A stretch of 34,149 bases of DNA from Lysobacterales bacterium (GTDB lineage Bacteria > Pseudomonadota > Gammaproteobacteria > Xanthomonadales > SZUA-38): positions 1 to 34,149 of the forward strand of contig JASJDM010000078.1 of NCBI GenBank assembly GCA_030065125.1, given 5' to 3'. This document shows, piece by piece, positions 9,100 to 16,529 of the stretch. Position 1 is the stretch's first letter; the number at the start of each line of letters is the position of its first letter. The position numbers and the translations under genes are program-made. The notes under the pieces were generated by a model that was given only the letters and a program-made list of their open reading frames with translations, made no database searches and had not been told where the DNA came from.

Positions 9100-10176
9100 T
9101 CAGCCGGATCGTGCTGCAATCAGGTGTCGCTGCAGCGGCAGACCCATGGCGGAAAACTTGAAAGCCAGGCGCAATGCGCGGTCGCTGCTGGACAGCAGGT
9201 TGCTGATCAGCACCACGGTTTTGAGCGCGCGCCGGGACACCTTGATCTGGTCGGCTGAGGTGTAATGCGGGTTCTTGCGGATGCCCTGCAGGGTCAACAC
9301 CGCCAGGCCGATGGCCCAGAGGCAGAACCGCCGTATGCCCACTTCGCCGGAGGGAATCATGCGAACGTAGCTCAGCGCCTCCTGCAGGTGCCCGTGGGCC
9401 ATGCCGATCAGTTCGCGGATGCCGCGGAAGAAGGGCGGCTGGGCCAGGTCCGGCTGCCCCAGGTCCAGGCCGTTGCGCTGAAAAACCTCCCGGGGGAGCC
9501 AGCAGGCCTGGGATGCCCGGTCTTCCCAGAAATCCTTGAGGATATTGGTCATCTGCAGGCCCTGACCGAAGGCCACGGCCAGACGCATCATGGGCTGGCG
9601 CCGTGACGACGGGGTTCCGCAGTAGTCGCAGAACAGCTCGGTCAGCATTTCCCCGACAACACCGGCCACGTAGTAGCAGTATTGGTCCATGTCCGCCACC
9701 GTTGGCAGGCCTGACACGGATTTGTTTTCCTGGAACTTGGGCATGCCGGCACACATGATGGCGACACAGCGCTCCAGGGCGGCCCGCTGGCGGGGGTTGA
9801 GGTCGTGAGTGACCTGGATGACCCCTGGAACCTGCTGGATCAGCAGTTGTTCTGCTTCGGGGGTGGCATCGGACAACAGCGGTGCCAGGTCCGCGGCAAA
9901 CTCACCACCGTTGTGTCGGCCCTCCACTACTTCCACGAAACGCTGGTGAAACTCGCGCTTCTGATCGCCGGTCAGCGCCAGGTCATCCTCCACCGTGTCG
10001 GCAATGCGGCACAGCAGGTAAGCATTGGTGACGGCCATGCGCAGCGGCGGCGGCAGCTGGGGGATAGTCAGCGCAAAAGTGCGCGACACGCCGGGCAGCA
10101 GCTGGTCCTGCAGCAGCAGCGGGTCGTGCGTATGTAATACGTGTTGCTCCATGGCGCTTACGGTGATTTTTGTCAT
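9100..10176 (-). CDS. Squalene synthase (squalene/phytoene synthase family)
   Basis: A 358-aa all-helical prenyltransferase that would join two farnesyl diphosphates head to head to make squalene. The two Mg-diphosphate-binding Asp-rich motifs are D60-TVED (in LLCRIADTVEDD) and D215-FWED (in NILKDFWEDR). The N-terminal VSRTFALTIPQLPPPLR and the central YCYYVAGVVGEMLTELF are squalene synthase signatures and fit the farnesyl-diphosphate farnesyltransferase branch better than phytoene synthase or the HpnC/HpnD pair. Most members carry a C-terminal membrane helix in eukaryotes; none is obvious here. It lies between mvaK2 and the reductase/kinase fusion (20-nt gap), so squalene formation is tied to the mevalonate operon. 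The start at 10176 is embedded in a hairpin (10174-10196); an ATG at 10152 is an alternative. Confidence 0.9.
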   Translation of the reverse strand: MTKITVSAMEQHVLHTHDPLLLQDQLLPGVSRTFALTIPQLPPPLRMAVTNAYLLCRIADTVEDDLALTGDQKREFHQRFVEVVEGRHNGGEFAADLAPLLSDATPEAEQLLIQQVPGVIQVTHDLNPRQRAALERCVAIMCAGMPKFQENKSVSGLPTVADMDQYCYYVAGVVGEMLTELFCDYCGTPSSRRQPMMRLAVAFGQGLQMTNILKDFWEDRASQACWLPREVFQRNGLDLGQPDLAQPPFFRGIRELIGMAHGHLQEALSYVRMIPSGEVGIRRFCLWAIGLAVLTLQGIRKNPHYTSADQIKVSRRALKTVVLISNLLSSSDRALRLAFKFSAMGLPLQRHLIAARSG

Positions 10177-10196
10177 TCCAGGGCAAAGCTGGAATG
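10174..10196 (-). promoter_or_regulatory. Hairpin enclosing the squalene synthase start codon
   Basis: CATTCCAG and CTGGAATG form a perfect 8-bp stem with a 7-nt loop; on the transcript the downstream arm contains the AUG of the squalene synthase gene. Folding would hide that start and could lower translation or favour the ATG at 10152. This is seen in sequence only; no regulatory ligand or protein is suggested. Confidence 0.45.
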
Positions 10197-10212
10197 CCCC
10201 TCAGTGCCCGAT

Positions 10213-10241
10213 ATTATGGCAAAACGGTAGCGGAATGTCCG
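10213..10241 (-). promoter_or_regulatory. Candidate promoter for squalene synthase-mvaA/K1-idi
   Basis: On the minus strand, CGGACA (10241-10236) and CATAAT (10218-10213) are separated by 17 nt, matching sigma-70 -35 and -10 boxes at 4/6 and 5/6. It lies in the 152-nt gap between mvaK2 and squalene synthase, the largest gap in the isoprenoid run. A second transcription start for the distal three genes is therefore plausible. Confidence 0.5.
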
Positions 10242-10328
10242 TTTATTGCTTGTGAACGGGACATCTTGAAACAATCATCCCTGTGTGGCGAGCCGGAAGT
10301 AAACGAACTCACCAAACAGGCCACCAAG

Positions 10329-11354
10329 TCAGGCATCAGCGACGATTGCGCCCTGGTAACCAATGGCCAGGGGCCAGGTGGGATACCCGCTGCCGTTGAT
10401 ATTCCCGGCCAGCTGATCCAGCTGGTCTTCATTGGTGCCCAGCAGGATGCCCAGGTCTCCACCGCCTGCGCCGCAGGTCTTGTAAAGCACGTCGTGGCCC
10501 TGAACGATGCGCTGGCAGGCGTGGTGTGGTGCGGTCAGCACGTCAAGGCCCGCCGCGCCGTCCAGCCGCAGCAACGTCCGGTAAAACCCACTGATGGCCG
10601 CCATCACCACGGCAGCGTCGCCAGTCTCAAAAGCCCGTGCCGCGGCCTCGGCCCGCGACTTGAGCTGCTGCATGGCCTGTGCCGCTGCGGCGGGATGTTG
10701 CCGCTGATATTCGGACAGCCTGGCCAGCCGGGCCGTGGTAGAGGCCGACTGACCGACCCAGACCAGCCTCGCGCCCAGTCCGGAAGGCCAGTCCTGGCGA
10801 ACGGCCGTAGCCCGGTCAGGCGACGCGCCGCGGCTAAAGGCAAGTAACCCGCCCTGCAGGCTGGCCGCCACGTCTATGCCGCTGCCGGCACCTGACTGGA
10901 ATGCCCGGTGGCAGCGGATGGCCTGCTGCAGGTTCGGCTTCTCAGCCCCGAAGGCCCGTGCCAGGGCCAGCAGCAGGGCCATGCAAAGTGCGGCGCTGGA
11001 GCCGAGGCCAAGCTTTTTGCCACCGTCAAAAAAATCGCGCGTATCCAGGGTCAGATCCAGGCCGGGCAGCGGCGCCGGAAGCGCGGGGCCCAGGTGCTTC
11101 AGTACGGCGTCCAGCAGGGAAACTACGGGTCGGTCTGCGTCGCTGAACCCTGTCAGGCCGCCATCTTTCCAGGCCAGCTCCAGCGGGCGGCTGCGCAGGG
11201 GCAACGCGTTGACCGTCAGCCCGGGTCTGCTGGAAAACTCGACGGTCACCCGGGCCCGTCGGTCACTGGCGGCGACGATGCCCGGGGCACCTTCCACTAC
11301 CGCATACTCGCCGCAGATGACAATCTTGCCGGGGGCGGTGGCCGTCAGGCTCAT
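10329..11354 (-). CDS. mvaK2: Phosphomevalonate kinase
   Basis: A 341-aa GHMP kinase that phosphorylates mevalonate 5-phosphate to the diphosphate. Visible motifs are the N-terminal APGKIVICGEYAVVEG (about 7-22), the phosphate loop KKLGLGSSAALC (113-124), GAGSGIDVAASLQGG (155-169) with catalytic D161, and motif 3 KTCGAGGGDLGILLGT (292-307). The order and spacing fit phosphomevalonate kinase rather than mevalonate kinase, and its presence shows the classical route rather than the archaeal phosphomevalonate-decarboxylase variants. Its ATG overlaps the mvaD stop (ATGA at 11354-11351), so the two are translationally coupled. The identification rests on motifs plus the gene context of four other mevalonate pathway steps. 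Confidence 0.92.
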   Translation of the reverse strand: MSLTATAPGKIVICGEYAVVEGAPGIVAASDRRARVTVEFSSRPGLTVNALPLRSRPLELAWKDGGLTGFSDADRPVVSLLDAVLKHLGPALPAPLPGLDLTLDTRDFFDGGKKLGLGSSAALCMALLLALARAFGAEKPNLQQAIRCHRAFQSGAGSGIDVAASLQGGLLAFSRGASPDRATAVRQDWPSGLGARLVWVGQSASTTARLARLSEYQRQHPAAAAQAMQQLKSRAEAAARAFETGDAAVVMAAISGFYRTLLRLDGAAGLDVLTAPHHACQRIVQGHDVLYKTCGAGGGDLGILLGTNEDQLDQLAGNINGSGYPTWPLAIGYQGAIVADA

Positions 11355-12328
11355 TCGGGCACCAGGGTGGCCCCCTCTCCCAGGCCGACGGTGTGGACCT
11401 GGCGGATGCCGTGGATGGACTCCAGGGCCGTGGCCACCCGGGGCGCATCTTCCGGCAGGCAGATGGCCTTGACCTGGGGGCCGGCGTCAATGGTGAAGAA
11501 CACCGCGAGGCCCGATTTCCGGCGCAGCTCACTGACCTGCCGCATGGCGTCGACCGTGGCGCCGTTCCAATAGGTGAATCCGGGCCGGCTGGCCATGATC
11601 ACCGCATGCATCTTGAGGCAGCTGTGTTCACTGAGGTCTGCCAGCTTCTCGAAATCCCGGTCGTTGAGGGCACGCTCCGCGGCCAGCAGATCCTGCTCGG
11701 TGCTGGAGACCCAGTCGCGGTAATACGGCGAGGTTTCCCGGGACAGTTCCATACCCTCGGTGGAGGAACAGGGTTTGGCCTCGGGGTCAGTGACTGCGAC
11801 TACAACCTTAAACGGCCACTGGTCCGCCGCCAGCAAGGGTTCGGCATAGGCTTCCTCACTGTTCCCGCTTGAGTGCATGCGGACAAATCCGCCAAATACC
11901 GAGCGTGCCGCCGATCCCGATCCCTGGCGCGCCGCGATGGATAACTCCCGGTCGGTCCACTGCTGGCCCAGGATCTCGTTGGCGGCCAGCGCCAGGGCGG
12001 CAAAACCCGACGCCGATGACGCCAGCCCGGCTGCGGTGGGAAAGTTGTTGGTCGAACGGATCAGCAGGCGCTGGCCGGCACGGAACCGGTCCAGCCACTG
12101 AAATACCCGCCCGGCCTGGCCCGGGTTGTCCTGCCCGTTCAGCTGGAAACTGTCTTCCTCGGAAAGCGACAGGGTGGTGCGGGTTTCGAAGGAATCCAGG
12201 GTGATCGACAGGGAGCCCGCCGCGGGCAGGTTCAGATCCAGGTCCCGCTTGCCCCAATACTTGATCAGGGCAATATTGGGGTGGGCCCGGGCGGTGATGG
12301 ATGTTGTTGTGCTGGACACCGAAGCCAT
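11351..12328 (-). CDS. mvaD: Diphosphomevalonate decarboxylase
   Basis: A 325-aa GHMP-superfamily enzyme that decarboxylates mevalonate diphosphate to IPP using ATP. The signature NIALIKYWGKRD (18-29) is the classic start of this family. The phosphate loop is PTAAGLASSASG (97-108), followed by GSGSAARSVFGGFV (about 137-149) with the catalytic Arg of SAARS, and the catalytic Asp sits in TIDAGPQVKA near residue 280. The frame is open to 12391, but the added residues are unlike the family. ATG 12328 gives the expected length, although no strong ribosome binding site is visible. It follows a DMT transporter by 40 nt and overlaps mvaK2 by 4 nt. Confidence 0.95.
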   Translation of the reverse strand: MASVSSTTTSITARAHPNIALIKYWGKRDLDLNLPAAGSLSITLDSFETRTTLSLSEEDSFQLNGQDNPGQAGRVFQWLDRFRAGQRLLIRSTNNFPTAAGLASSASGFAALALAANEILGQQWTDRELSIAARQGSGSAARSVFGGFVRMHSSGNSEEAYAEPLLAADQWPFKVVVAVTDPEAKPCSSTEGMELSRETSPYYRDWVSSTEQDLLAAERALNDRDFEKLADLSEHSCLKMHAVIMASRPGFTYWNGATVDAMRQVSELRRKSGLAVFFTIDAGPQVKAICLPEDAPRVATALESIHGIRQVHTVGLGEGATLVPE

Positions 12329-12368
12329 GGTGGGTTGAGAAAACGCCGCATTGTAGCGGCTGAGTGTG

Positions 12369-13241
12369 TCACAGCACCATGAGGACCACACCGAAAAATG
12401 TCAGGGCGACGCCGCCGGCCTTGCGCAGGGTCATCACCTCGCGCAGGAACAGGGTCGCCATGATCAGGATAAAAATACCGGCGGTTTCATTCAGCACCGA
12501 GGCCACCGAGGCCATGGCGTACTTGTAGCCCGCCAGCCACAGCATGGTAGCGAAGTAGGCGCTGAAAACGCTGGCGGTGATGACCTGGCCCCAGTGATGG
12601 GGTTCACGGTACTGGGCCAGGACCCGCCGGGTGCGGCCGGACAGTATCATCATCAACAGCAATCCCGCGGTACCGGCCACCAGCCGGATTTCCACCACCC
12701 ACAAAAAATCATGCGTTTCCAGGATCCGCTTGACCATGACGATACCCAGGGCCATCAGCACCACCGCCAGTGCTGCCAGGGCCACGCCCCGGCGCAGCTG
12801 GCCAGGTGGCATGCCGGTGTCCGATCCGCGGCTGACCAGCAGCACGCCTCCCATGACCGCTGCAAAACCGCCCATCTGGACCAGGCTCAGTCGCTCGTCC
12901 AGGAACAGGTAGGACAGCACGATCATGCAGGGGCTGTAGAGGCTGGAGACGATGCCGGTGCGGCCGGCGCCAATCAGGTTGAGGGCGGTGAGGTAGCAGT
13001 AGTCGGCCAGGGCAATGCCCAGGAAGCCGCTGATCATGGTCAGCCACAGCTCCGTGGTCTCCATCCGGGGAAACGGCCCGGCGCAGAACCAGATGGTGGG
13101 GATCAACAGCAGCACCGCCAGGGAATGCTTGAACAGGTTCAGGGCGAACGGGCCCATGGTGTCGCCACTGCGTTTGAGCAGGATGACAGCCATGGCCCAA
13201 ACCAGCGCGCTGGCCAGCGCAAAGCCCTCTCCGATACCCAT
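12369..13241 (-). CDS. EamA/DMT-superfamily transporter (second copy)
   Basis: A 290-aa inner membrane protein with two EamA repeats and about ten helices. The first begins GFALASALVWAMAVILLKRSG, and the second repeat has ALAALAVVLMALGIVMVKRIL. The loop FLDERLSLVQMGGFAAVMGGVLLV (split by helix ends) is typical of the end of repeat 1, and FLREVMTLRKAGGVALTFFGVVLM of repeat 2. It is only distantly similar to the DMT protein at 920-1789, so the two are not a recent duplication. It lies 8 nt behind the HugZ-like gene and 40 nt ahead of mvaD, within the minus-strand run. Its substrate is unknown, and a link to isoprenoid metabolism is not shown by sequence. Confidence 0.88.
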   Translation of the reverse strand: MGIGEGFALASALVWAMAVILLKRSGDTMGPFALNLFKHSLAVLLLIPTIWFCAGPFPRMETTELWLTMISGFLGIALADYCYLTALNLIGAGRTGIVSSLYSPCMIVLSYLFLDERLSLVQMGGFAAVMGGVLLVSRGSDTGMPPGQLRRGVALAALAVVLMALGIVMVKRILETHDFLWVVEIRLVAGTAGLLLMMILSGRTRRVLAQYREPHHWGQVITASVFSAYFATMLWLAGYKYAMASVASVLNETAGIFILIMATLFLREVMTLRKAGGVALTFFGVVLMVL

Positions 13242-13249
13242 GTGGACTG

Positions 13250-13987
13250 CTATTCCTGCAGCAGGATGGCCCGGGCCACCAGCTTGCGACAGGCCTGGTC
13301 AAACGCTTTTCGGTCGGAGGCCGCCGAGTCGAATCCAACCCGGATCGCGTGCCGGGTGCCCTGGCCGTGGCAGATCATGTCAAAACCCAGCCGGTCCACG
13401 CTGACCACCCGGGCCTCCTCCACCCATTCCTGCTCCCGCAGGTTGCGGGCGATCAGGACCAGGTCATTATGGCGATGCTCGTTCAGGTCCTGCACCAGCC
13501 ACGGCGCCTCGTCACCCAGCGGATCCGGGCTGGCGGCACGGTAGTCGGTGGCGTCCAGCCAGACCGCCCTTCCTGAGCCGGCGATGTAGCGCGCGCCACT
13601 CACATCCAGCTGAAAAAAATGCAGGCCATCCAGGGAGATATAGGGTTCGGCGTCGGGGTGGCGCACCAGATAATCACGCACCAGCTCCTGGCCGTCTTCG
13701 ATGGCCCGGGCTTCGCCCAGCAGTGTGACCCTGGGAATGTGCAGGGCCTCGTGTTCCGCCAGGTGCGCATTGACCAGCAGGGAGGCCTTGGGATTGGCAC
13801 TCAGGTACCGGTAGTGCTCGGCTTTCTCGTGCAGCAGCACCACCACGTCCCCCTGGGACAGGGGCAGGTAGTCGATAACCGATCCGTAGGGATAGCCACC
13901 GTCGGTGGCGAGAGTGGAGATGACGCCGTGGTAGTGGTAATGAACCAGCGTCTTGGCCAGTTCGGCTACCGTGGGCTTCTGGTTCAT
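13250..13987 (-). CDS. HugZ-type FMN-binding split-barrel protein with DUF2470
   Basis: A 245-aa soluble protein with an N-terminal pyridoxamine 5'-phosphate oxidase-like split barrel (about 10-150: GVISTLATDGGYPYGSVIDY, VVLLHEKAEHYRYLSANPKASLLV) and a C-terminal DUF2470-like domain (about 165-240: LNEHRHNDLVLIARNL, VSVDRLGFDMICHG, IRVGFDSAASDRKAF). This is the architecture of the HugZ/HutZ heme-utilisation family and of many flavin- or heme-binding relatives whose role is not settled. There is no signal peptide. The start at 13987 follows an imperfect GGGG ribosome binding site. The DMT transporter gene follows by 8 nt. There is no nearby heme-uptake gene, so a heme role is not supported by context. 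Confidence 0.85.
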   Translation of the reverse strand: MNQKPTVAELAKTLVHYHYHGVISTLATDGGYPYGSVIDYLPLSQGDVVVLLHEKAEHYRYLSANPKASLLVNAHLAEHEALHIPRVTLLGEARAIEDGQELVRDYLVRHPDAEPYISLDGLHFFQLDVSGARYIAGSGRAVWLDATDYRAASPDPLGDEAPWLVQDLNEHRHNDLVLIARNLREQEWVEEARVVSVDRLGFDMICHGQGTRHAIRVGFDSAASDRKAFDQACRKLVARAILLQE

Positions 13988-14018
13988 GCTGCTGCCCCTG
14001 GTGCTTCCGGTCTGGCAG

Positions 14019-15458
14019 TCACTTCATGTCCCAGTCCACCACCTGCTTCAGGCGTTTGCCGTAGGGCGGCGCCAGGCCCAGCAGTTTGCCCATGTTCAGG
14101 GGGCTCTGGCGGTAAACGGCCTTGGCGTGACTGAAGGTCTGGAATCCAATCTCTCCGTGATAGGCGCCCATGCCGCTGGCCCCGATACCGCCGAACGGCA
14201 GCTCCTCGGCGCTGACGTGGAAGATGACATCGTCCAGGGTGACCCCGCCGGAGATGGTGCGGTCGAGAACCTGCCGCCGCTGGTCGGCACCGCCACCAAA
14301 CAGGTAAAGGCCCAGGGGGCGCGGGTGGGCATTGATGTAGGCCACGGCCTGGTCCAGGCTGTCGTAGCCCTTGATGGGCAGCAGCGGGCCGAAAATCTCG
14401 TCCTTCATCACCTTCAGGGAGTCGTCCGGATCCATCAGCAGCGACAGCGGCAGCCGGCGGTCGCCGGCGGCTTCGCCCAGGGTGATGATCTCCACCCCAT
14501 GGTCCCGGGCCTGGGCCAGGTAGTCCTGCAGCCGATCGAGCTGACGCTGATCGATGATGCTGGTGTAGTCGGGGCTGGCCGGGCCGTCGGGATACATCTG
14601 AAAGTAAGCCCGTTTCAGCTGTTCCACCAGGGCCGGCACCCTGGCACGGGGCGCCAGCACGTAGTCCGGGGCCAGGCAGACCTGGCCGGCGTTCAGCAGC
14701 TTGCCCAGGACGATGCGGCCGGCGGATTTTTCCAGGTCAGCGTCGGGTGCAATGACAGCCGGAGACTTGCCGCCAAGCTCCAGGGTTACCGGTGTGAGAT
14801 TTTCAGCCGCCGCCCGCATGATGTGATGGCCCACCGTCGTGGACCCGGTAAACAGCAGGTGGTCAAAGGGCAGGCGGCTGAAGGCGATGCCGGTTTCCGA
14901 ACCGCCGGGAAATACCGCCACTTCCTCGGGCTTGAAGTAGCGGGCGACCAGTTCGGCCATCAGTTCCGAGGTATGGGGGGTGTACTCAGAGGGTTTGATC
15001 ATGACCCGGTTGCCCGCCGCCAGCGCATCGGCCAGGGGAACGAACGCCAGGTTCACCGGGAAATTCCATGGGCTGATGATGCCCACCACACCCTTGGGCT
15101 GGAACTGCAGCGTGGCCCTGGCACCCAGCAGGCCCAGCGGGAACCGTACCCTGCTTGCCCTGGGCTTCATCCACTGCCGCAGGTGTTTGCGGGCGTGCTT
15201 GACCGCGCCGACCGAGCTGGCGACATCGGTGAATCGGCTGAGCATGGCCGGGCGCTGACCAAAGTCGCGATTCATCGCTTCGCACAGGTCGGCGTCGTGG
15301 GTGGTCAGCAGTTTCAGCACCCGGTCCAGGCGTTCGATCCTGGACCTGGCCGAAACCGGGAGCTCGGCAAGAAACGACTCGCTTTGACGCGCGAGGATGG
15401 CCTGCATCCCGGCGGCGGGGTCCTGCGTCGGAAGCGTGGATTCGATGACTGCGCTCAT
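14019..15458 (-). CDS. Coniferyl-aldehyde-type NAD(P) aldehyde dehydrogenase
   Basis: A 479-aa aldehyde dehydrogenase of the CalB-like branch that includes coniferyl aldehyde dehydrogenase and long-chain alkanal enzymes. Catalytic residues are E227 (LELGGKSP) and C261 (NAGQVCLAPDYVL); the NAD-binding region has GIISPWNFPVNLAFVPLADAL and LLFTGSTTVGHHIM. The C-terminal PFGGIGASGMGAYHGEIGFQTFSHAK is diagnostic for this class-3-like branch. The ATG has GGAG 6 nt upstream. It likely oxidises an aldehyde of the isoprenoid, fatty or aromatic type, but the substrate cannot be fixed. It lies 110 nt after the NrtR-like regulator and 31 nt ahead of the HugZ-like gene. Confidence 0.92.
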   Translation of the reverse strand: MSAVIESTLPTQDPAAGMQAILARQSESFLAELPVSARSRIERLDRVLKLLTTHDADLCEAMNRDFGQRPAMLSRFTDVASSVGAVKHARKHLRQWMKPRASRVRFPLGLLGARATLQFQPKGVVGIISPWNFPVNLAFVPLADALAAGNRVMIKPSEYTPHTSELMAELVARYFKPEEVAVFPGGSETGIAFSRLPFDHLLFTGSTTVGHHIMRAAAENLTPVTLELGGKSPAVIAPDADLEKSAGRIVLGKLLNAGQVCLAPDYVLAPRARVPALVEQLKRAYFQMYPDGPASPDYTSIIDQRQLDRLQDYLAQARDHGVEIITLGEAAGDRRLPLSLLMDPDDSLKVMKDEIFGPLLPIKGYDSLDQAVAYINAHPRPLGLYLFGGGADQRRQVLDRTISGGVTLDDVIFHVSAEELPFGGIGASGMGAYHGEIGFQTFSHAKAVYRQSPLNMGKLLGLAPPYGKRLKQVVDWDMK

Positions 15459-15568
15459 GCCCTACTCCGGGTGCCATGACTCAAGCCCCCATTATGGCCC
15501 ATTGCAGCAACCCGCGCACCGAGGGCCGGGCTGCGGCGGGCGGCGCTTGCAGCTCGGGAATTGAAGGA

Positions 15569-16483
15569 TCAACCGCTGCGGGCGGGAGACCAGTGCACGC
15601 CGGGTGCGGGCCGCTCCCGGAGCACCTCCCGGCGGAAACAGAAGAGTTCGGCCGGGCGCCCGCCGGTGCTTTGGTCCATCTCACCGGTGGCTTCCACCAG
15701 CCCGCCCCGGGAAACCAGGCGGCGGAAGTTCTGTTTGTGCAGACGGCTGCCGGCCAGGGCTTCCACCACCAGCTGCAGATCGGACAGGGTGAACCGCTCG
15801 GGCAGCAGTTCAAATACCACGGGGCGGTATTTGATCTTGCCGCGCAAACGGCCCAGTGCCGTCGCCAGGATGCGGCGATGGTCCATCGCCATGGCGGCGC
15901 CGGTGACCTTGGAGGTCTCGCCGCCGGACTCCTCCACCAGGCCGGCCTCGTACAGCAGCTCGTAGCGTTCCAGGGTGCGCTCGGGATCCCAGGGCGCGCC
16001 GGCCCGGCCGAAGCAGACGTCAGCGCGGTCTTTCTGTTCGGGAAAATCCCGCAGCCAGCGGCCCAGGTCAGTCTGGATCCGGGGCAGGGTGGGTGGCTCA
16101 CCGCCGCGCCAGTCTTCCCAGGGCAGATGCCGGTACCAGTTGCGCCACTGGGCCGACCGGTCCGGCGGCGACTGTTCCCGCACCAGGGCCAGGTAGGCGG
16201 TGGATACCACCCGCGGCCCGCTGGCCCGGCGTCCGCGCACCCGGTCCCCGAAGGTATACAGCTGTTCAACGTAACCCAGGTCGAAGCCGGTCTGGGTTGC
16301 AACCCAGCCGCGCAGCCCTCTCTCCAGGGTCTCGTGGTGCTGCAGATCCAGCGGCCCCGACGGCAGGGCAGGGGCCTTTTTCGACCCGGGCTGCACGGCC
16401 AGGATCCTGGGCGTTTCTTCGGTCACGGCGACAATGACGGCGTCCAGGCTGATGATGACTGGCGGCGGGTTGTTCGAGGTCAT
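15569..16483 (-). CDS. NrtR-like regulator: degenerate Nudix plus winged helix
   Basis: A 304-aa protein (ATG 16483; an in-frame ATG at 16504 is possible). Residues about 10-130 look like a Nudix domain (PVIISLDAVIVAVTEETPRILAVQ), but the Nudix box has lost its catalytic Glu residues, reading ERGLRGWVATQTGF where REUxEExGU is expected. This is usual in NrtR regulators, which sense ADP-ribose-type ligands without needing hydrolysis. The C-terminal part has a winged-helix signature, FTLSDLQLVVEAL...LHKQNFRRLVSRGGLVEATGE, matching NrtR. It resembles the longer NAD-regulator subgroup. NrtR proteins usually repress NAD-synthesis genes; no such gene is near, and downstream lie an aldehyde dehydrogenase and then the mevalonate run. 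It is divergent from the diguanylate cyclase, with only about 46 nt between. Confidence 0.75.
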   Translation of the reverse strand: MTSNNPPPVIISLDAVIVAVTEETPRILAVQPGSKKAPALPSGPLDLQHHETLERGLRGWVATQTGFDLGYVEQLYTFGDRVRGRRASGPRVVSTAYLALVREQSPPDRSAQWRNWYRHLPWEDWRGGEPPTLPRIQTDLGRWLRDFPEQKDRADVCFGRAGAPWDPERTLERYELLYEAGLVEESGGETSKVTGAAMAMDHRRILATALGRLRGKIKYRPVVFELLPERFTLSDLQLVVEALAGSRLHKQNFRRLVSRGGLVEATGEMDQSTGGRPAELFCFRREVLRERPAPGVHWSPARSG

Positions 16484-16529
16484 TTTGCAGGGCGTGGCGG
16501 CCATCGAATTTCCATGGGCCAAGGGTACA

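Noticed and set aside
9080..9754. Longer start of the reductase/kinase frame, adding 225 residues upstream
   Set aside because: The added part overlaps the squalene synthase gene, is Arg/Pro-rich and unlike HMG-CoA reductase. ATG 9079 begins exactly at the family start.
12366..13544. Long plus-strand frame opposite the DMT and HugZ-like genes
   Set aside because: It reads as His/Gln-rich low complexity, the usual shadow of a GC-rich minus-strand gene; the minus-strand proteins match known families.
13953..15479. 508-codon plus-strand frame opposite the coniferyl-type dehydrogenase
   Set aside because: The minus strand encodes a full aldehyde dehydrogenase with both catalytic residues. The plus frame has no recognisable domain.
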